Counted from the stretch's first letter, positions 8,024 through 15,517 are shown. The stretch is 34,906 bases of DNA from an uncultured euryarchaeote (GCA_937897365.1 CALCOP010000155.1:1-34906); one strand, 5' to 3'. Made by a program: numbers and translations. The notes: generated by a model from the sequence alone, not told the origin.

Positions 8024-8206
8024 TCACTTTCGCTTTTTTTTCTGCTTTTTTATTGTTGCAGGGCCCGTCCATTCACGATGAGGGACGATTTCTTGACCGT
8101 TGTGGCCTTCAATTGGACAAAATTTTCCCGAGCGGCAACGCGAGCACTTCTCTTTTGAAGGCATCTCGACCGTTTTTCGTAAACGACCATACTTACGCCT
8201 TGGCAT
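8024..8206 (-). CDS. Small basic Cys-containing protein
   Basis: 60 residues from ATG 8206: MPRRKYGRLRK, then KEKCSRCRSGKFCPIEGHNG, ending in KKQKKKRK. Three Cys plus His (C-x2-C-x5-C, then H) suggest a small zinc- or nucleic-acid-binding protein, which is inference. It lies 41 bases after the H1-like gene on the same strand and stops one base from the convergent xer stop. No clear Shine-Dalgarno is seen. A plus-strand frame (8053-8301) is also open but runs antisense into the H1-like gene, so the minus frame is preferred. No family was recognised. Confidence 0.42.
   Translation of the reverse strand: MPRRKYGRLRKTVEMPSKEKCSRCRSGKFCPIEGHNGQEIVPHREWTGPATIKKQKKKRK
8032..8053 (+). terminator. 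Oligo-T terminator after xer
   Basis: Ten bases beyond the xer stop, two T-runs (8 T, then 6 T) occur within 22 bases on the plus strand. This fits archaeal oligo-T termination. The same bases encode the Lys-rich C-terminus of the putative small minus-strand gene, which weakens both calls slightly. Confidence 0.45.
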
Positions 8207-8247
8207 ATACTTCGATTCGAAAGAGGGTCTTTGAACAATTCGCGAAA

Positions 8248-8799
8248 TCACTTCTTCGCTTTCTTGAACCAAGACATTTTCGAAATGGGCATAGACTTTG
8301 ACGGACCAATTTTTCTGGTTTCCTTGGAATCTTCCTTCTTAGATTTCGCATCTTTGGATTTACTTGCTAAATTTTTCGCCTTTTCAGCAACCTTTTTTGC
8401 AGTTGTCTTGGCTTTGGTTGCGGCTGCTTTCGCCTTAGCAGGTGCCTCTTTCGCAGCTGATTTCGACTTGGAAGTCGCTTTTTTAGCTGCCGTCTTTGAA
8501 GTTGCGGCCGCTTTCTTAGCCGCACTTACAGATTTCTTAGCAGTAGATTTGGTTGCGCTTTTCGCCTTGGATGCAGCTTTTTTTGCTACGCCCGACGCTT
8601 TATCCGCGGCCTTCGCTGCAGCGCTAACTTTCTTAGCAACCGCTGCACTAAGACCTGCATCTTGGAGTTTTTTTGAACCGGCAGAAGCGACTTTGGAAAC
8701 AGTATCAATTTTAGCACTGATCAATTTTTTTGCAGTTGCAGCCCCAATTCCTGGGAGTGCAGTTAACTTTTCAATTTTTGAATTACCCTTTGCAGACAT
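8248..8799 (-). CDS. Histone-H1-like protein: RadA-type HhH domain plus Lys/Ala-rich tail
   Basis: 183 residues from ATG 8799, chosen because GGTGA lies 4 bases upstream; an in-frame GTG at 8850 would add 17 residues. Residues about 10-60 (LTALPGIGAATAKKLISAKI, then VSKVASAGSKKLQDAG) are a helix-hairpin-helix module like the N-terminal domain of archaeal RadA, which binds DNA non-specifically. Residues about 60-183 are almost only K, A, S and T in AAKKA-type repeats, as in eukaryotic H1 tails and bacterial Hc1-like proteins. I infer an abundant DNA-compacting protein. The C-terminus ends MSWFKKAKK. The same architecture could come from low-complexity expansion on a repair-type HhH domain. Confidence 0.8.
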   Translation of the reverse strand: MSAKGNSKIEKLTALPGIGAATAKKLISAKIDTVSKVASAGSKKLQDAGLSAAVAKKVSAAAKAADKASGVAKKAASKAKSATKSTAKKSVSAAKKAAATSKTAAKKATSKSKSAAKEAPAKAKAAATKAKTTAKKVAEKAKNLASKSKDAKSKKEDSKETRKIGPSKSMPISKMSWFKKAKK

Positions 8800-8879
8800 A
8801 GGCTCACCGGTCACTCCATGAGGATGGAACACATCAATTCTTCTCTTCACTCATTTTGAGAAAGGGTTGACTTGATGAA

Positions 8880-8887
8880 GTTTAAAC
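8880..8887. promoter_or_regulatory. Palindromic TATA-like element GTTTAAAC
   Basis: GTTTAAAC is a perfect palindrome in the divergent gap between the H1-like gene (start 8799) and the gene starting at 8901. It could be a TATA element for the minus-strand gene, with a predicted start near 8857. It lies too close to 8901 to serve that gene. Support is sequence resemblance only. Confidence 0.25.
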
Positions 8888-8900
8888 CAACCCGTAAGAC

Positions 8901-9767
8901 ATGGGCAACCAAAGGTATGGTGAAAGCATACTTGTCGTTTATGCCCAAGTAGGAAAAGCAAAAGCCAACCACCGGGTTGAAAACGATACTCATTTCCTAC
9001 GAGCCAAATCCTTTCGTTTACCGAGTAAAGTCGTGTATCTCGGGGATGTAGCAACCAATACTTTGGCCTACCTTGAACATCCTGAAACACCCTTTTTTTC
9101 AAAACCACCGCAATTCAACGAACAAAAATGGGCGTTTCAAACGCAGAGTGGAGGCCTTCACGTATCCATTTCTTCAGATTCCTATTGGGGTTTAGGATTG
9201 TTTAATTCTGGCTACTTGAACCGAATCGAACTCAAAGGCACTCCTTTAGAGTACAGTCGATTGTTGTTCGATCTTTCCGCATCTTTAGGACATAAACCAT
9301 GGGAATTCACCCACCTTTCTTCTGCAGAAAGGTACCTTGCCAAACATGATGAAAAGGTGTCTATTCAGTCAAATGAACAAACTTGGAAAGATGCATTAGA
9401 GACCGCAAGATCAATGTTTGGAGAGCAGATGTTCATGGTTCAAGAAAAAGCAACGGCGGTTCAAAAACGCATAGAAAAAGCTGCTGAATCCGATAATTGG
9501 AACAAGGTACATGCACAAATTTCTCTCGAGAATGGACTCTTTGACCTCGATATCGCAAAAGGTGCCCTCGCTGATGGGAATGCCCCCAGTTTCGAACGTG
9601 CTTTGGCTCGAGCTGAAGCGTATTTCATTGAAGCAGACCCTGACAATGAAAATGAAAACGGGAGAGATGGATTTTATGACTCGCCACAGGGAAAAATCCT
9701 CGACCAAAAGGAGGATACTGGGGAAGTTATGTTGGTAGATTTAACTTCAAACAGCGAAGAAGAGTAG
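8901..9767 (+). CDS. Hypothetical protein, soluble, acidic C-terminus
   Basis: 288 residues, no signal peptide or TM segment. The N-terminal ~140 residues look like a mixed alpha/beta domain (ESILVVYAQVGKAKANHRV, KVVYLGDVATNT, YWGLGLFNSGYLNRIELKG, LLFDLSASLGHKPWEF). The middle part (about 155-235) is helical and charged (QEKATAVQKRIEKAAESDNW), perhaps a coiled coil. The last 40 residues are acidic and end in EEE. I recognise no family. ATG 8901 is the only upstream ATG in frame and has no evident ribosome site, so the start is uncertain. It is divergent from the H1-like gene and 55 bp upstream of the Sec61-beta gene on the same strand. Confidence 0.7.
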   Translation: MGNQRYGESILVVYAQVGKAKANHRVENDTHFLRAKSFRLPSKVVYLGDVATNTLAYLEHPETPFFSKPPQFNEQKWAFQTQSGGLHVSISSDSYWGLGLFNSGYLNRIELKGTPLEYSRLLFDLSASLGHKPWEFTHLSSAERYLAKHDEKVSIQSNEQTWKDALETARSMFGEQMFMVQEKATAVQKRIEKAAESDNWNKVHAQISLENGLFDLDIAKGALADGNAPSFERALARAEAYFIEADPDNENENGRDGFYDSPQGKILDQKEDTGEVMLVDLTSNSEEE

Positions 9768-9822
9768 AATTTTGGCCGCGTCGCGTTGATAAAGGGGTGG
9801 CAACTCGCACAGTTTGTTCCAC

Positions 9823-10014
9823 ATGGCTTCGAAGAAGAAATCCGACGGTAGCGGTATTCAACAGGCTGCAGGTCTTATTCGATATTTCGACGAAGAATCT
9901 GAAGACGCCTGGAAAATTACTCCATTCCAAGTTTATGCCGCATGTATCGGCGTTGGGACTTTTTTCTATCTTGTCAACCAAGGCGTTATTTCATGGATTC
10001 TTGGCCTGTTTTGA
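9823..10014 (+). CDS. secG: Preprotein translocase Sec61-beta (archaeal SecG) subunit
   Basis: 63 residues: MASKKKSDGSGIQQAAGLIR then YFDEESEDAWKITPFQVYAA and a single C-terminal TM helix (about 38-60). The Lys/Gly-rich N-terminus, the G-L-I-R-Y-F-D-E-E signature and the tail-anchored helix are the hallmarks of archaeal Sec61-beta, the small non-essential subunit of the SecYE translocon. ATG 9823 is preferred to an in-frame TTG nine bases upstream. A TTGATAAAG string near 9787-9795 could be a TATA box giving a nearly leaderless mRNA. Its stop lies inside a palindrome shared with the convergent gene's stop. Confidence 0.88.
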   Translation: MASKKKSDGSGIQQAAGLIRYFDEESEDAWKITPFQVYAACIGVGTFFYLVNQGVISWILGLF

Positions 10015-10027
10015 AGTAAACTTCAAA
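10010..10027. terminator. Palindrome holding both convergent stop codons
   Basis: TTTGAAGT, AA, ACTTCAAA form an 18-base palindrome with 8-bp arms. The TGA of the Sec61-beta gene (10012-10014) lies in the left arm. The complement of the TGA of the minus-strand gene (10023-10025) lies in the right arm. It could act as a bidirectional transcript-end hairpin or as a protein site. There is no long T-run next to it. Confidence 0.4.
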
Positions 10028-10379
10028 TTGGCTGAATCATGATAATTCGGTTTTCTTTCTGTGCCATGCATTGTGCAACTTTCATCGCAGTTCGCATGTC
10101 CGTCGTGCCACCGATTATTTTCTGGCCTTCAGCGTCGTGAAGAATGAGTTTGTGTGTAAGGTTGTAAAGAACACCTTCTTCGATTCTCTCAAAAACCCAG
10201 TGTTCATTTTCAATTCGAACCATAGCAGGAATTTCGACCAAAGGACCCATTTCAGATCCAATAACTTGCGTACGGGATTTTAATCCTTGAAGGTCTCGAA
10301 CTGGACTCCAGTTTCGCCGACGTATTGGTGCATGTATTCGTTTCTTTTTCTCAACGCCTTCTCTAAATGCTCTGCTCAT
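10023..10379 (-). CDS. Hypothetical protein, small, basic N-terminus
   Basis: 118 residues. The basic N-terminus (REGVEKKKRIHAPIRRRNWS) is followed by a probable beta-rich domain (PAMVRIENEHWVFERIEEG, LYNLTHKLILHDAEGQKIIG) and a helix (DMRTAMKVAQCMAQKEN). No TM segment or family was recognised. ATG 10379 has GGGA about 10 bases upstream. Its start region carries a near-perfect 20-base palindrome, suggesting regulated expression. It converges on the Sec61-beta gene with an 8-base gap. Confidence 0.7.
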   Translation of the reverse strand: MSRAFREGVEKKKRIHAPIRRRNWSPVRDLQGLKSRTQVIGSEMGPLVEIPAMVRIENEHWVFERIEEGVLYNLTHKLILHDAEGQKIIGGTTDMRTAMKVAQCMAQKENRIIMIQPI

Positions 10380-10393
10380 GAGGGTCCCATCCC

Positions 10394-10413
10394 TTGAAGT
10401 CGCTCGACTTCAA
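10394..10413. promoter_or_regulatory. 20-base palindrome upstream of the 10379 gene
   Basis: TTGAAGTCG (10394-10402) and CGACTTCAA (10405-10413) are perfect 9-base inverted arms separated by CT. It sits 15 bases upstream of the minus-strand start at 10379. The outer half-site TTGAAG/CTTCAA recurs at 10011-10026 and 22573-22590. An operator for a dimeric regulator is the likeliest reading; an mRNA hairpin is the alternative. Confidence 0.45.
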
Positions 10414-10584
10414 ACCGAAGCGAACTTGAACCGCTAATAAGAATCGCGACGCGAACAATGGCGTAAAAGGCGTTTTGAAGAATCATTTGGCGATGTCACA
10501 ATGACTCTGTCTAAAGATTTAGCAAATTTTACAATCGGTGGTTTCATCAAATGGTGACGATTCGATAATCCGGAGACGGGCAAG

Positions 10585-10968
10585 ATGAGCGACATTCCAG
10601 AAGGGCAATATTACACCAAAGAACACGAATGGCTACGCGTAGAAGGTGATGTAGTCGTCATTGGAATCACGGACCACGCTCAACATGCGTTAACCGATAT
10701 TGTCTACATCGAACTCCCTGGTGAAGGCGAGATTCTTGGCGATATGGATGAGTTTGCTATCGTCGAATCCGTCAAATCTGCTTCACCGATTTTTGCACCA
10801 TTCGCTGGAGAAATTACTGCTGTTAACGAAGCATTAGAAGATACTCCAGAACTCATGAATTCCGATCCTTATGGAGAAGGATGGATTGTAAAGATGGTTC
10901 TCGAAGACCCAAGTGCCGTTTCGTCTTTGATGGATGCAGCCGGTTACAAAGCTGAGATTGGCGAGTGA
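10585..10968 (+). CDS. gcvH: Glycine cleavage system H protein
   Basis: 127 residues, the normal length. The lipoyl domain is complete, with lipoyl-lysine K64 in AIVESVKSASPIFAPF, preceded by KEHEWLRVE and GITDHAQHALTDIVYIELP. GcvH shuttles the aminomethyl group between the P, T and L proteins; in some organisms H-type proteins serve lipoate transfer. GGAGACGGGCAAG precedes ATG 10585 and supplies the ribosome site. No gcvP, gcvT or lipoate ligase is in the window. Its stop overlaps the GTG start of the RNase HI gene by four bases (GTGA), implying translational coupling. Confidence 0.95.
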   Translation: MSDIPEGQYYTKEHEWLRVEGDVVVIGITDHAQHALTDIVYIELPGEGEILGDMDEFAIVESVKSASPIFAPFAGEITAVNEALEDTPELMNSDPYGEGWIVKMVLEDPSAVSSLMDAAGYKAEIGE

Positions 10969-11510
10969 ATGGCGTGTCTGAGCGCAGATGGAGCCTCTAT
11001 GTTGACGGCTCTTGCCTCGGAAATCAAAATGTCGATGAAAATACGCCCGCCGCATGGGCCGTTGTTGTTGTCACCGGAGACAACGGTTTAGGAAAAGGAA
11101 GTGGAGAACTCTATGAAGAGTTCTCAGACATGGTCGTGACTGATGAAACTCACGAACATTTCATCGGTGCTGAAGTTGGCTCAAATAATACTGCAGAACT
11201 ATCGGGGTTTGCGGCAGCTTTGCGCTGGCTCCTTGTTGAAGGCAGTGATGAGCACGCAGTCATACGTGCCGATTCTCAATATGCGGGTAATTTAGCATCT
11301 GGTGCATGGAAAGCAAAAGCAAATCGCGAACTGGTCGCCCATGTTCAATCGTTATGGGATACAGTATCCAAACTTCGCCCTCTCAGTTGGGAGCATGTGC
11401 GAGCGCACAGGGGGCATCGTTGGAATGAGCGAGCAGACCATCTTGCGCTTCGTAAAGCCCAAGGAGAACTTCCAGTGCCACTCACTTTTTGGAAACCTGG
11501 TCAGCGTTAA
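10965..11510 (+). CDS. rnhA: Ribonuclease HI
   Basis: 181 residues from GTG 10965; a second GTG at 10974 is possible. The RNase H fold and all four acidic catalytic residues are visible: D14 (LYVDGSC), E78 (NNTAELSG), D103 (RADSQYA) and D158 (NERADHLA). H148 or H151 (RAHRGHRWNERAD) fits the mobile catalytic His loop. It degrades the RNA strand of RNA-DNA hybrids. An insertion between the first two strands (about 36-70, acidic, HEHFIGAE) makes it longer than the ~155-residue E. coli enzyme. It overlaps gcvH by four bases at its start and the convergent galU-like gene by four bases (TTAA) at its end. Confidence 0.92.
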   Translation: MNGVSERRWSLYVDGSCLGNQNVDENTPAAWAVVVVTGDNGLGKGSGELYEEFSDMVVTDETHEHFIGAEVGSNNTAELSGFAAALRWLLVEGSDEHAVIRADSQYAGNLASGAWKAKANRELVAHVQSLWDTVSKLRPLSWEHVRAHRGHRWNERADHLALRKAQGELPVPLTFWKPGQR

Positions 11511-12373
11511 TCCTGAGCAAGACGGTCTTTCAACCACGCTGAAAATGACTCCGAAAGGTCGCTGCGACGGAGAGCATGATCAACTTGGGCCTGTAGCCAA
11601 GGCAAGGGTTTTCCTGAATCATACCACTGAAATTGAGCGAGCTCTACGCCAAGTAGACCGTCGTTCTCCATCCAGTGTTTTTGAACTGCGATTGACTGAA
11701 GTTCACCGTATGCCTCAACACTGTATTTTTGCAGTAATGCTCGACAATCAGAGGTGAACAAATATCGCCCGCACAGAACGAGATTGGAGGGCGCTTCTTC
11801 GATCGTTGGTTTCTCTACAATTTCAAGGATTCTTTCACCATCTTGGCGCACCACTCCATAATCGGAGACATCTTCAGGCATTACCTTCAGTAAGCCAACA
11901 CATGGCAAACCATTTTTATTGAAGTTTTCAACCAATTTTAAACTCGCAGTCGAAGGAGAAAACGAATCAGGTGAAGTATGTTTGTCGAGTAAAATATTAT
12001 CTCCAAGGAGAACTAAAAAAGGCCCGCTGATATCGGATAAAGCACACTCAATTGCATTTCCAAGACCGAGCGGTTCTTGTTGAATGTGAACATGAACTTC
12101 GATATCAGCAAAAGGTGAAAGAAGTTGTGAATCAATATCGGGACGTTTCGATTGTAGCCAAGCATTGTCGCCAAGTAAACCTGTCAAATCTTTTCGTGGA
12201 GAAGAAATAATATGAATTCGGCGAACACCTGCTGCAACTGCTTCGCGAGCAAGATGGTGGAGAGCAGGTATATCGACAAGCGGTAGGGCCTCTTTGGGAA
12301 CTGATGCGCTGGTTGGTAACATCCGAGTTCCAAGCCCACCCGCCACTAATAACGCGTCTTCAACCGCCGCCAT
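11507..12373 (-). CDS. galU: UTP-glucose-1-phosphate uridylyltransferase family protein
   Basis: 288 residues from ATG 12373; an in-frame TTG at 12403 is less likely. The nucleotidyltransferase signature is complete: LVAGGLGTRMLPTS (8-21) for nucleotide binding, the sugar-nucleotide lysine K27 in SVPKEALPLVD, LVLLGDNILLD for metal binding, and EIVEKP. The family makes UDP-glucose or dTDP-glucose from the sugar phosphate, feeding glycan and surface polysaccharide synthesis. The SVPKEALPLVD motif and length fit GalU rather than RmlA. The fit to known GalU proteins weakens in the last 80 residues. It converges on RNase HI, sharing the TTAA that carries both stops, and diverges from the four-TM gene. 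Confidence 0.85.
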   Translation of the reverse strand: MAAVEDALLVAGGLGTRMLPTSASVPKEALPLVDIPALHHLAREAVAAGVRRIHIISSPRKDLTGLLGDNAWLQSKRPDIDSQLLSPFADIEVHVHIQQEPLGLGNAIECALSDISGPFLVLLGDNILLDKHTSPDSFSPSTASLKLVENFNKNGLPCVGLLKVMPEDVSDYGVVRQDGERILEIVEKPTIEEAPSNLVLCGRYLFTSDCRALLQKYSVEAYGELQSIAVQKHWMENDGLLGVELAQFQWYDSGKPLPWLQAQVDHALRRSDLSESFSAWLKDRLAQD

Positions 12374-12387
12374 GAGACTTGCTGGAG

Positions 12388-12412
12388 GGGCGTAGGCTTT
12401 CAAGCGTCGCCC
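12388..12412. promoter_or_regulatory. Nested inverted repeat in divergent galU gap
   Basis: GGGCG (12388-12392) pairs with CGCCC (12408-12412). Inside it GCTT (12396-12399) pairs with AAGC (12402-12405). The gap between divergent starts 12373 and 12427 is only 53 bases, so this element takes up half of it. It may be an operator or a leader hairpin. Confidence 0.35.
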
Positions 12413-12426
12413 ACCTGCGTAGCACT

Positions 12427-12849
12427 ATGGGCAGAACTCACGAATGGCGTTGGTTCGCTGTTGCAGGAGTTCTTCTCGTGGCTCAATCCTTCGTTGATAT
12501 TACCCCTGAAGGCCCATGGAACTCACGATCGTTCTCGAGAGGGATGGTCGGCTTAGCTGGATTGTTATGCCTCTATATGGCGTGGTTTCGATGGGCGTTC
12601 GATAGAAAAGGAGTTGCTCCGACAACAAATTTGTGGAAAGAGCCTGAAGAGACATGGAGTACAGTGTTGGTGTTTGGGCTAAGTTGCTTACTCTTCGTCA
12701 AAATAATCGTTTGGTTGGATTATTCAAGATTCTTTCCTGAACCAGCCGGTATGATTGTCACATTGATTGGAAGTTTAGTGGTGCTCAATGCCCTGTATGT
12801 TGGCCTTATTACAGTAGGACCACTTGCGTCTTCATCTGAAGAAGAATGA
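12427..12849 (+). CDS. Four-TM membrane protein of unknown function
   Basis: 140 residues from ATG 12427. Four hydrophobic helices are predicted at about 8-24, 40-57, 78-97 and 108-131, with short loops and an acidic SSSEEE C-terminus. No transporter or enzyme motif was recognised. The upstream frame is open to 12379, but that would overlap the whole divergent gap. Its stop is one base from the stop of the convergent HEAT-like gene. Confidence 0.7.
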   Translation: MGRTHEWRWFAVAGVLLVAQSFVDITPEGPWNSRSFSRGMVGLAGLLCLYMAWFRWAFDRKGVAPTTNLWKEPEETWSTVLVFGLSCLLFVKIIVWLDYSRFFPEPAGMIVTLIGSLVVLNALYVGLITVGPLASSSEEE

Positions 12850-12850
12850 T

Positions 12851-14335
12851 TCAATCATTGGATTGTCCAGAATCATTGTCAAGAAGAGCACGTGCATCTT
12901 CAACTGATGGCATGGGGCCGGAATCATCCATGTCACTCTTAAGAACAGGAGATTGCTGTGGCAAAGTCGGTTGCTCACCTTCGCCGTTAAACCATGCTCG
13001 CCACAGAACACAGCGCTCGGGCTTACGGTGAGCAAATGCTTCCCAAAAGGGCTCGAGTGAGCAATGTTCCTCTTTGAAATTTTGAAGCCTTGAAGCAAAG
13101 TGTTCGGGGGATACCTCTTCTAATCGCATCAATAATTCGCGCATGCGTGTCCGGACAACTTCATCTCCATCCTGCCACAATGTCGTAAGTAAGCCGTGAT
13201 TATCGCCTGGAAATTGTTCGAGATAAAATCGCAGAAACGGCACCATGTTTCGACGAACAACAGGAAGAGGATGCTTGGACAATGTCATCATTGTATTGAC
13301 CCAGAGATCTACATCAAGGAACCGTAAATCGCCAACAGTCGAACTCGCTGCTGCCAAAACCCCTTCATCGTCGTCATCTAACATATCATTGAGGAATGGA
13401 ACTGCATCCCATTCAAGACGCCGAAACATTCGTGTGAGAATATCAGCCATTCCGCGTTTAATGAGAATTTCTTCACGTGCGTGGAGTCTTTTCGCAAGTC
13501 TGAGTCCCGTATCTCGATTAAACTCTATTGCTTTAGCAAGACAAAGCGTAACTCGTAGTGCAACTTCCTCGTCTGGGTCTGATGCACGGCGAAGAAGAAC
13601 GGCTTCAAGACCGAGAGGTCCAACCAGATTTGGGCGATGCAAAAGGAGGCGTATCCATTCCATCAACAGAAGCCTGCGTTGCGAACCACTGTTTTCGAGT
13701 TGCTCTATCATCCAACAAGCAGCCTTCACCCCAGCATCATGAACAACTACACCTGTATGGCGTGGGATGACTGCTTGAGGATTCCACTCCAACTGATGTG
13801 GCCCCACTTCAGGTTGGGTATGCCAAGTTCCGGGCCGTTCAGCCAGTGCAATCGATTCTACCAAGTGGTATCCTTGATGAACAGGTTGACCTTGAGGTAC
13901 GGTTGACAAGCCGTTGATGAGTGCAACAGCGAGCCACCACCGATCCGTATTTGGTGCGGATTTGTCAAATGCCTGTGCCAACCAATCAGTTGCAACATTG
14001 AAAAGAAGGCGTTCTGCTACTTTGCCGACGCGCCGATGGAGCCATTTTTGATGTACCTCAAATGGATCATCACTCAAATTCATTCGGTGAGGTACGATTA
14101 AGTCGACAACCGTGTTAAGATTCGATTCAAACATTGCCCTGTCAACTTGTAAGATACCATGACCTTGCTCAATAAGAGATTGAGGAGAGAGAGGCTGTAT
14201 CGGGGGAAAGTCGGGATCCGTCATTGGAGGCTGGGGGAGTGGCCATGAAAGCGTGCCGCGTTCCAATGCTTCAACCATGCCAGTGGCAACAGCCTCAAAC
14301 ACTCTATCTGACAGTTTCGTTCGTTCTCTACCCAT
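12851..14335 (-). CDS. HEAT-repeat-like helical protein
   Basis: 494 residues from ATG 14335, chosen for the GAGGT ribosome site 8 bases upstream. The sequence is almost wholly helical and soluble. From about residue 215 on, ~35-residue units such as DPDEEVALRVTLCLAKAIEF, DDDDEGVLAAASSTVGDLRF and LPVVRRNMVPFLRFYLEQF have the D-x-x-x-V-R/A pattern of HEAT repeats, typical of protein-binding scaffolds. The N-terminal 200 residues show no recognised domain. The acidic tail (DARALLDNDSGQSND) is probably disordered. It lies 33 bp downstream of tfb on the same strand, so co-transcription is likely. Confidence 0.72.
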   Translation of the reverse strand: MGRERTKLSDRVFEAVATGMVEALERGTLSWPLPQPPMTDPDFPPIQPLSPQSLIEQGHGILQVDRAMFESNLNTVVDLIVPHRMNLSDDPFEVHQKWLHRRVGKVAERLLFNVATDWLAQAFDKSAPNTDRWWLAVALINGLSTVPQGQPVHQGYHLVESIALAERPGTWHTQPEVGPHQLEWNPQAVIPRHTGVVVHDAGVKAACWMIEQLENSGSQRRLLLMEWIRLLLHRPNLVGPLGLEAVLLRRASDPDEEVALRVTLCLAKAIEFNRDTGLRLAKRLHAREEILIKRGMADILTRMFRRLEWDAVPFLNDMLDDDDEGVLAAASSTVGDLRFLDVDLWVNTMMTLSKHPLPVVRRNMVPFLRFYLEQFPGDNHGLLTTLWQDGDEVVRTRMRELLMRLEEVSPEHFASRLQNFKEEHCSLEPFWEAFAHRKPERCVLWRAWFNGEGEQPTLPQQSPVLKSDMDDSGPMPSVEDARALLDNDSGQSND

Positions 14336-14368
14336 GGTGAGACCTCGAGGTTTCAACTGGCGAGTTCA

Positions 14369-15295
14369 TCAAATATCCAATTCAATATTGAGGTTTTGAA
14401 TGAGTTCCTTGTATCGGTTTCGAATGGTGACTTCAGTCACTCCTGCGACTTCAGCAACCTCGCGTTGTGTTCGGCGCTTACCACACAAAACCGATGCGAT
14501 GTAAATAATCGAGGCTGCGATACCGGTTGGGCCTCGACCACTCGTCAATTCTTTCTCCTGCGCCGCCTTAATTAATTCGTAAGCCTTTGCTTCAACTTCA
14601 GCGTCAAGTCCGAGACCGGAACAGAATCTGGAAATATAATCTTCAGGTCCAGTCGGCATAATTTTCATCTTCAATTCTCTGACCATAAATCGGTATGTTC
14701 GTCCGATTTCCTTACGACCAGTTCGAGAAGCCTGTCCAATTTCATCGAGTGTTCGAGGAACACCACATTGACGGCAGGCTGCATAAAGCGATGCTGCCGC
14801 AACACCTTCGATAGAGCGTCCACGAATGAGACGCTTGTCAACCGCTTTCTTGTAATTGACAGCAGCTGCTTCACGAACGGACTTTGGCAACTCCAAGCGA
14901 CTCGCCATACGGTCAAGTTCTGCTAAAGCCATTGCCAGGTTTCGCTCTGTAGCATTCGAGACTCGACTTCGCTTCTGCCACTTACGCATTCGATAAAATT
15001 GAGATCGGTAGCGTGAGTTGATGGTTTTTCCAGAGTAATCTTTGTTTTGCCAGTCAATATCTGTTGAGAGACCTTTGTCGTGAAGCATAACGGTCATTGG
15101 CGCTCCTGTTCGTGCACGTTGGTCGCCTTGCTCAGGAGAGAAAACACGCCATTCTGCGCCTTGATCGATAACATTGTCTTCTAAGACCAATCCACAGTCA
15201 TCACAAATGACTTCACCGCGAGTTTCGTCACGGGTTAAATTTCGACTGCCGCAGTCACTGCATTTTACGATATCTTCTACTTGTTGTTCATCCAT
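14369..15295 (-). CDS. tfb: Transcription initiation factor IIB (TFB)
   Basis: 308 residues, the usual TFB length. A zinc ribbon is at 12-34 (C12, C15, C31, C34; CSDCGSRN and [10 protein letters not shown]). The B-reader/linker segment contains [11 protein letters not shown]. Two cyclin-like repeats (about 115-200 and 210-300) follow, the second ending in an HTH ([20 protein letters not shown]) that reads the BRE. TFB recruits RNA polymerase to TBP-bound promoters. ATG 15295 is preceded by GAGG seven bases upstream, with a good TATA box beyond it. It is divergent from the dehydratase gene and probably co-transcribed with the HEAT-like gene. Confidence 0.97.
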   Translation of the reverse strand: MDEQQVEDIVKCSDCGSRNLTRDETRGEVICDDCGLVLEDNVIDQGAEWRVFSPEQGDQRARTGAPMTVMLHDKGLSTDIDWQNKDYSGKTINSRYRSQFYRMRKWQKRSRVSNATERNLAMALAELDRMASRLELPKSVREAAAVNYKKAVDKRLIRGRSIEGVAAASLYAACRQCGVPRTLDEIGQASRTGRKEIGRTYRFMVRELKMKIMPTGPEDYISRFCSGLGLDAEVEAKAYELIKAAQEKELTSGRGPTGIAASIIYIASVLCGKRRTQREVAEVAGVTEVTIRNRYKELIQNLNIELDI

Positions 15296-15334
15296 ATATA
15301 TTCCTCATTTTATCCCATGCCGAGCGCTATTGCT

Positions 15335-15346
15335 CTATTTTATAGG
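15335..15346 (-). promoter_or_regulatory. TATA box of tfb
   Basis: On the minus strand this reads CCTATAAAATAG, close to the archaeal TATA consensus. A centre near 15340 predicts transcription starting near 15314, giving a leader of about 19 bases that contains the GAGG ribosome site. Confidence 0.55.
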
Positions 15347-15373
15347 GAACCTTATTATAGTCCGATAAGGGAC

Positions 15374-15385
15374 ACTATTTAAACT
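15374..15385 (+). promoter_or_regulatory. Putative TATA box of the aconitase-family gene
   Basis: ACTATTTAAACT is TATA-like on the plus strand in the 222-bp divergent gap before the gene at 15518. It would start transcription near 15405 and leave a ~110-base leader. A later start is also possible, because the region up to 15460 is AT-rich. Confidence 0.35.
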
Positions 15386-15517
15386 CAATGGAGAATATGC
15401 TTAAAGTTGTGGACACAGAAACGGTGCTTTTTTACCCGAAATTACTCTTTTACACCAATGCGTTGTTCCCGAACCCGTTATGAACACTGAGCGCTTGAAA
15501 GGAATTGAGGGGGAGGC

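Noticed and set aside
8053-8301. Plus-strand 82-codon frame after xer
   Set aside because: It looks protein-like in part, but runs antisense into the H1-like gene and begins within the oligo-T tract; the minus frame with three Cys is preferred, with low certainty.
8231-8821. Ala-rich plus-strand frame opposite the H1-like gene
   Set aside because: It is the antisense of Lys/Ala codons, which yields a long open frame automatically; it has no ribosome site or domain.
8875-8952. 25-codon frame starting before the 8901 gene, considered as a frameshifted N-terminus
   Set aside because: Its peptide (MKFKPTRKTW...) has no similarity pattern joining it to the 8901 frame, and overlap with that frame explains the open reading.
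10501-10557. 18-codon frame before gcvH
   Set aside because: Too short, no ribosome site, no conservation evidence; the gap more likely holds the gcvH promoter.
15388-15483. 31-codon upstream frame in the aconitase-family leader
   Set aside because: Its ATG lies upstream of the transcription start predicted from the best TATA element, it has no ribosome site, and its codons show no protein-like pattern. It would need 5'-end data to revive.
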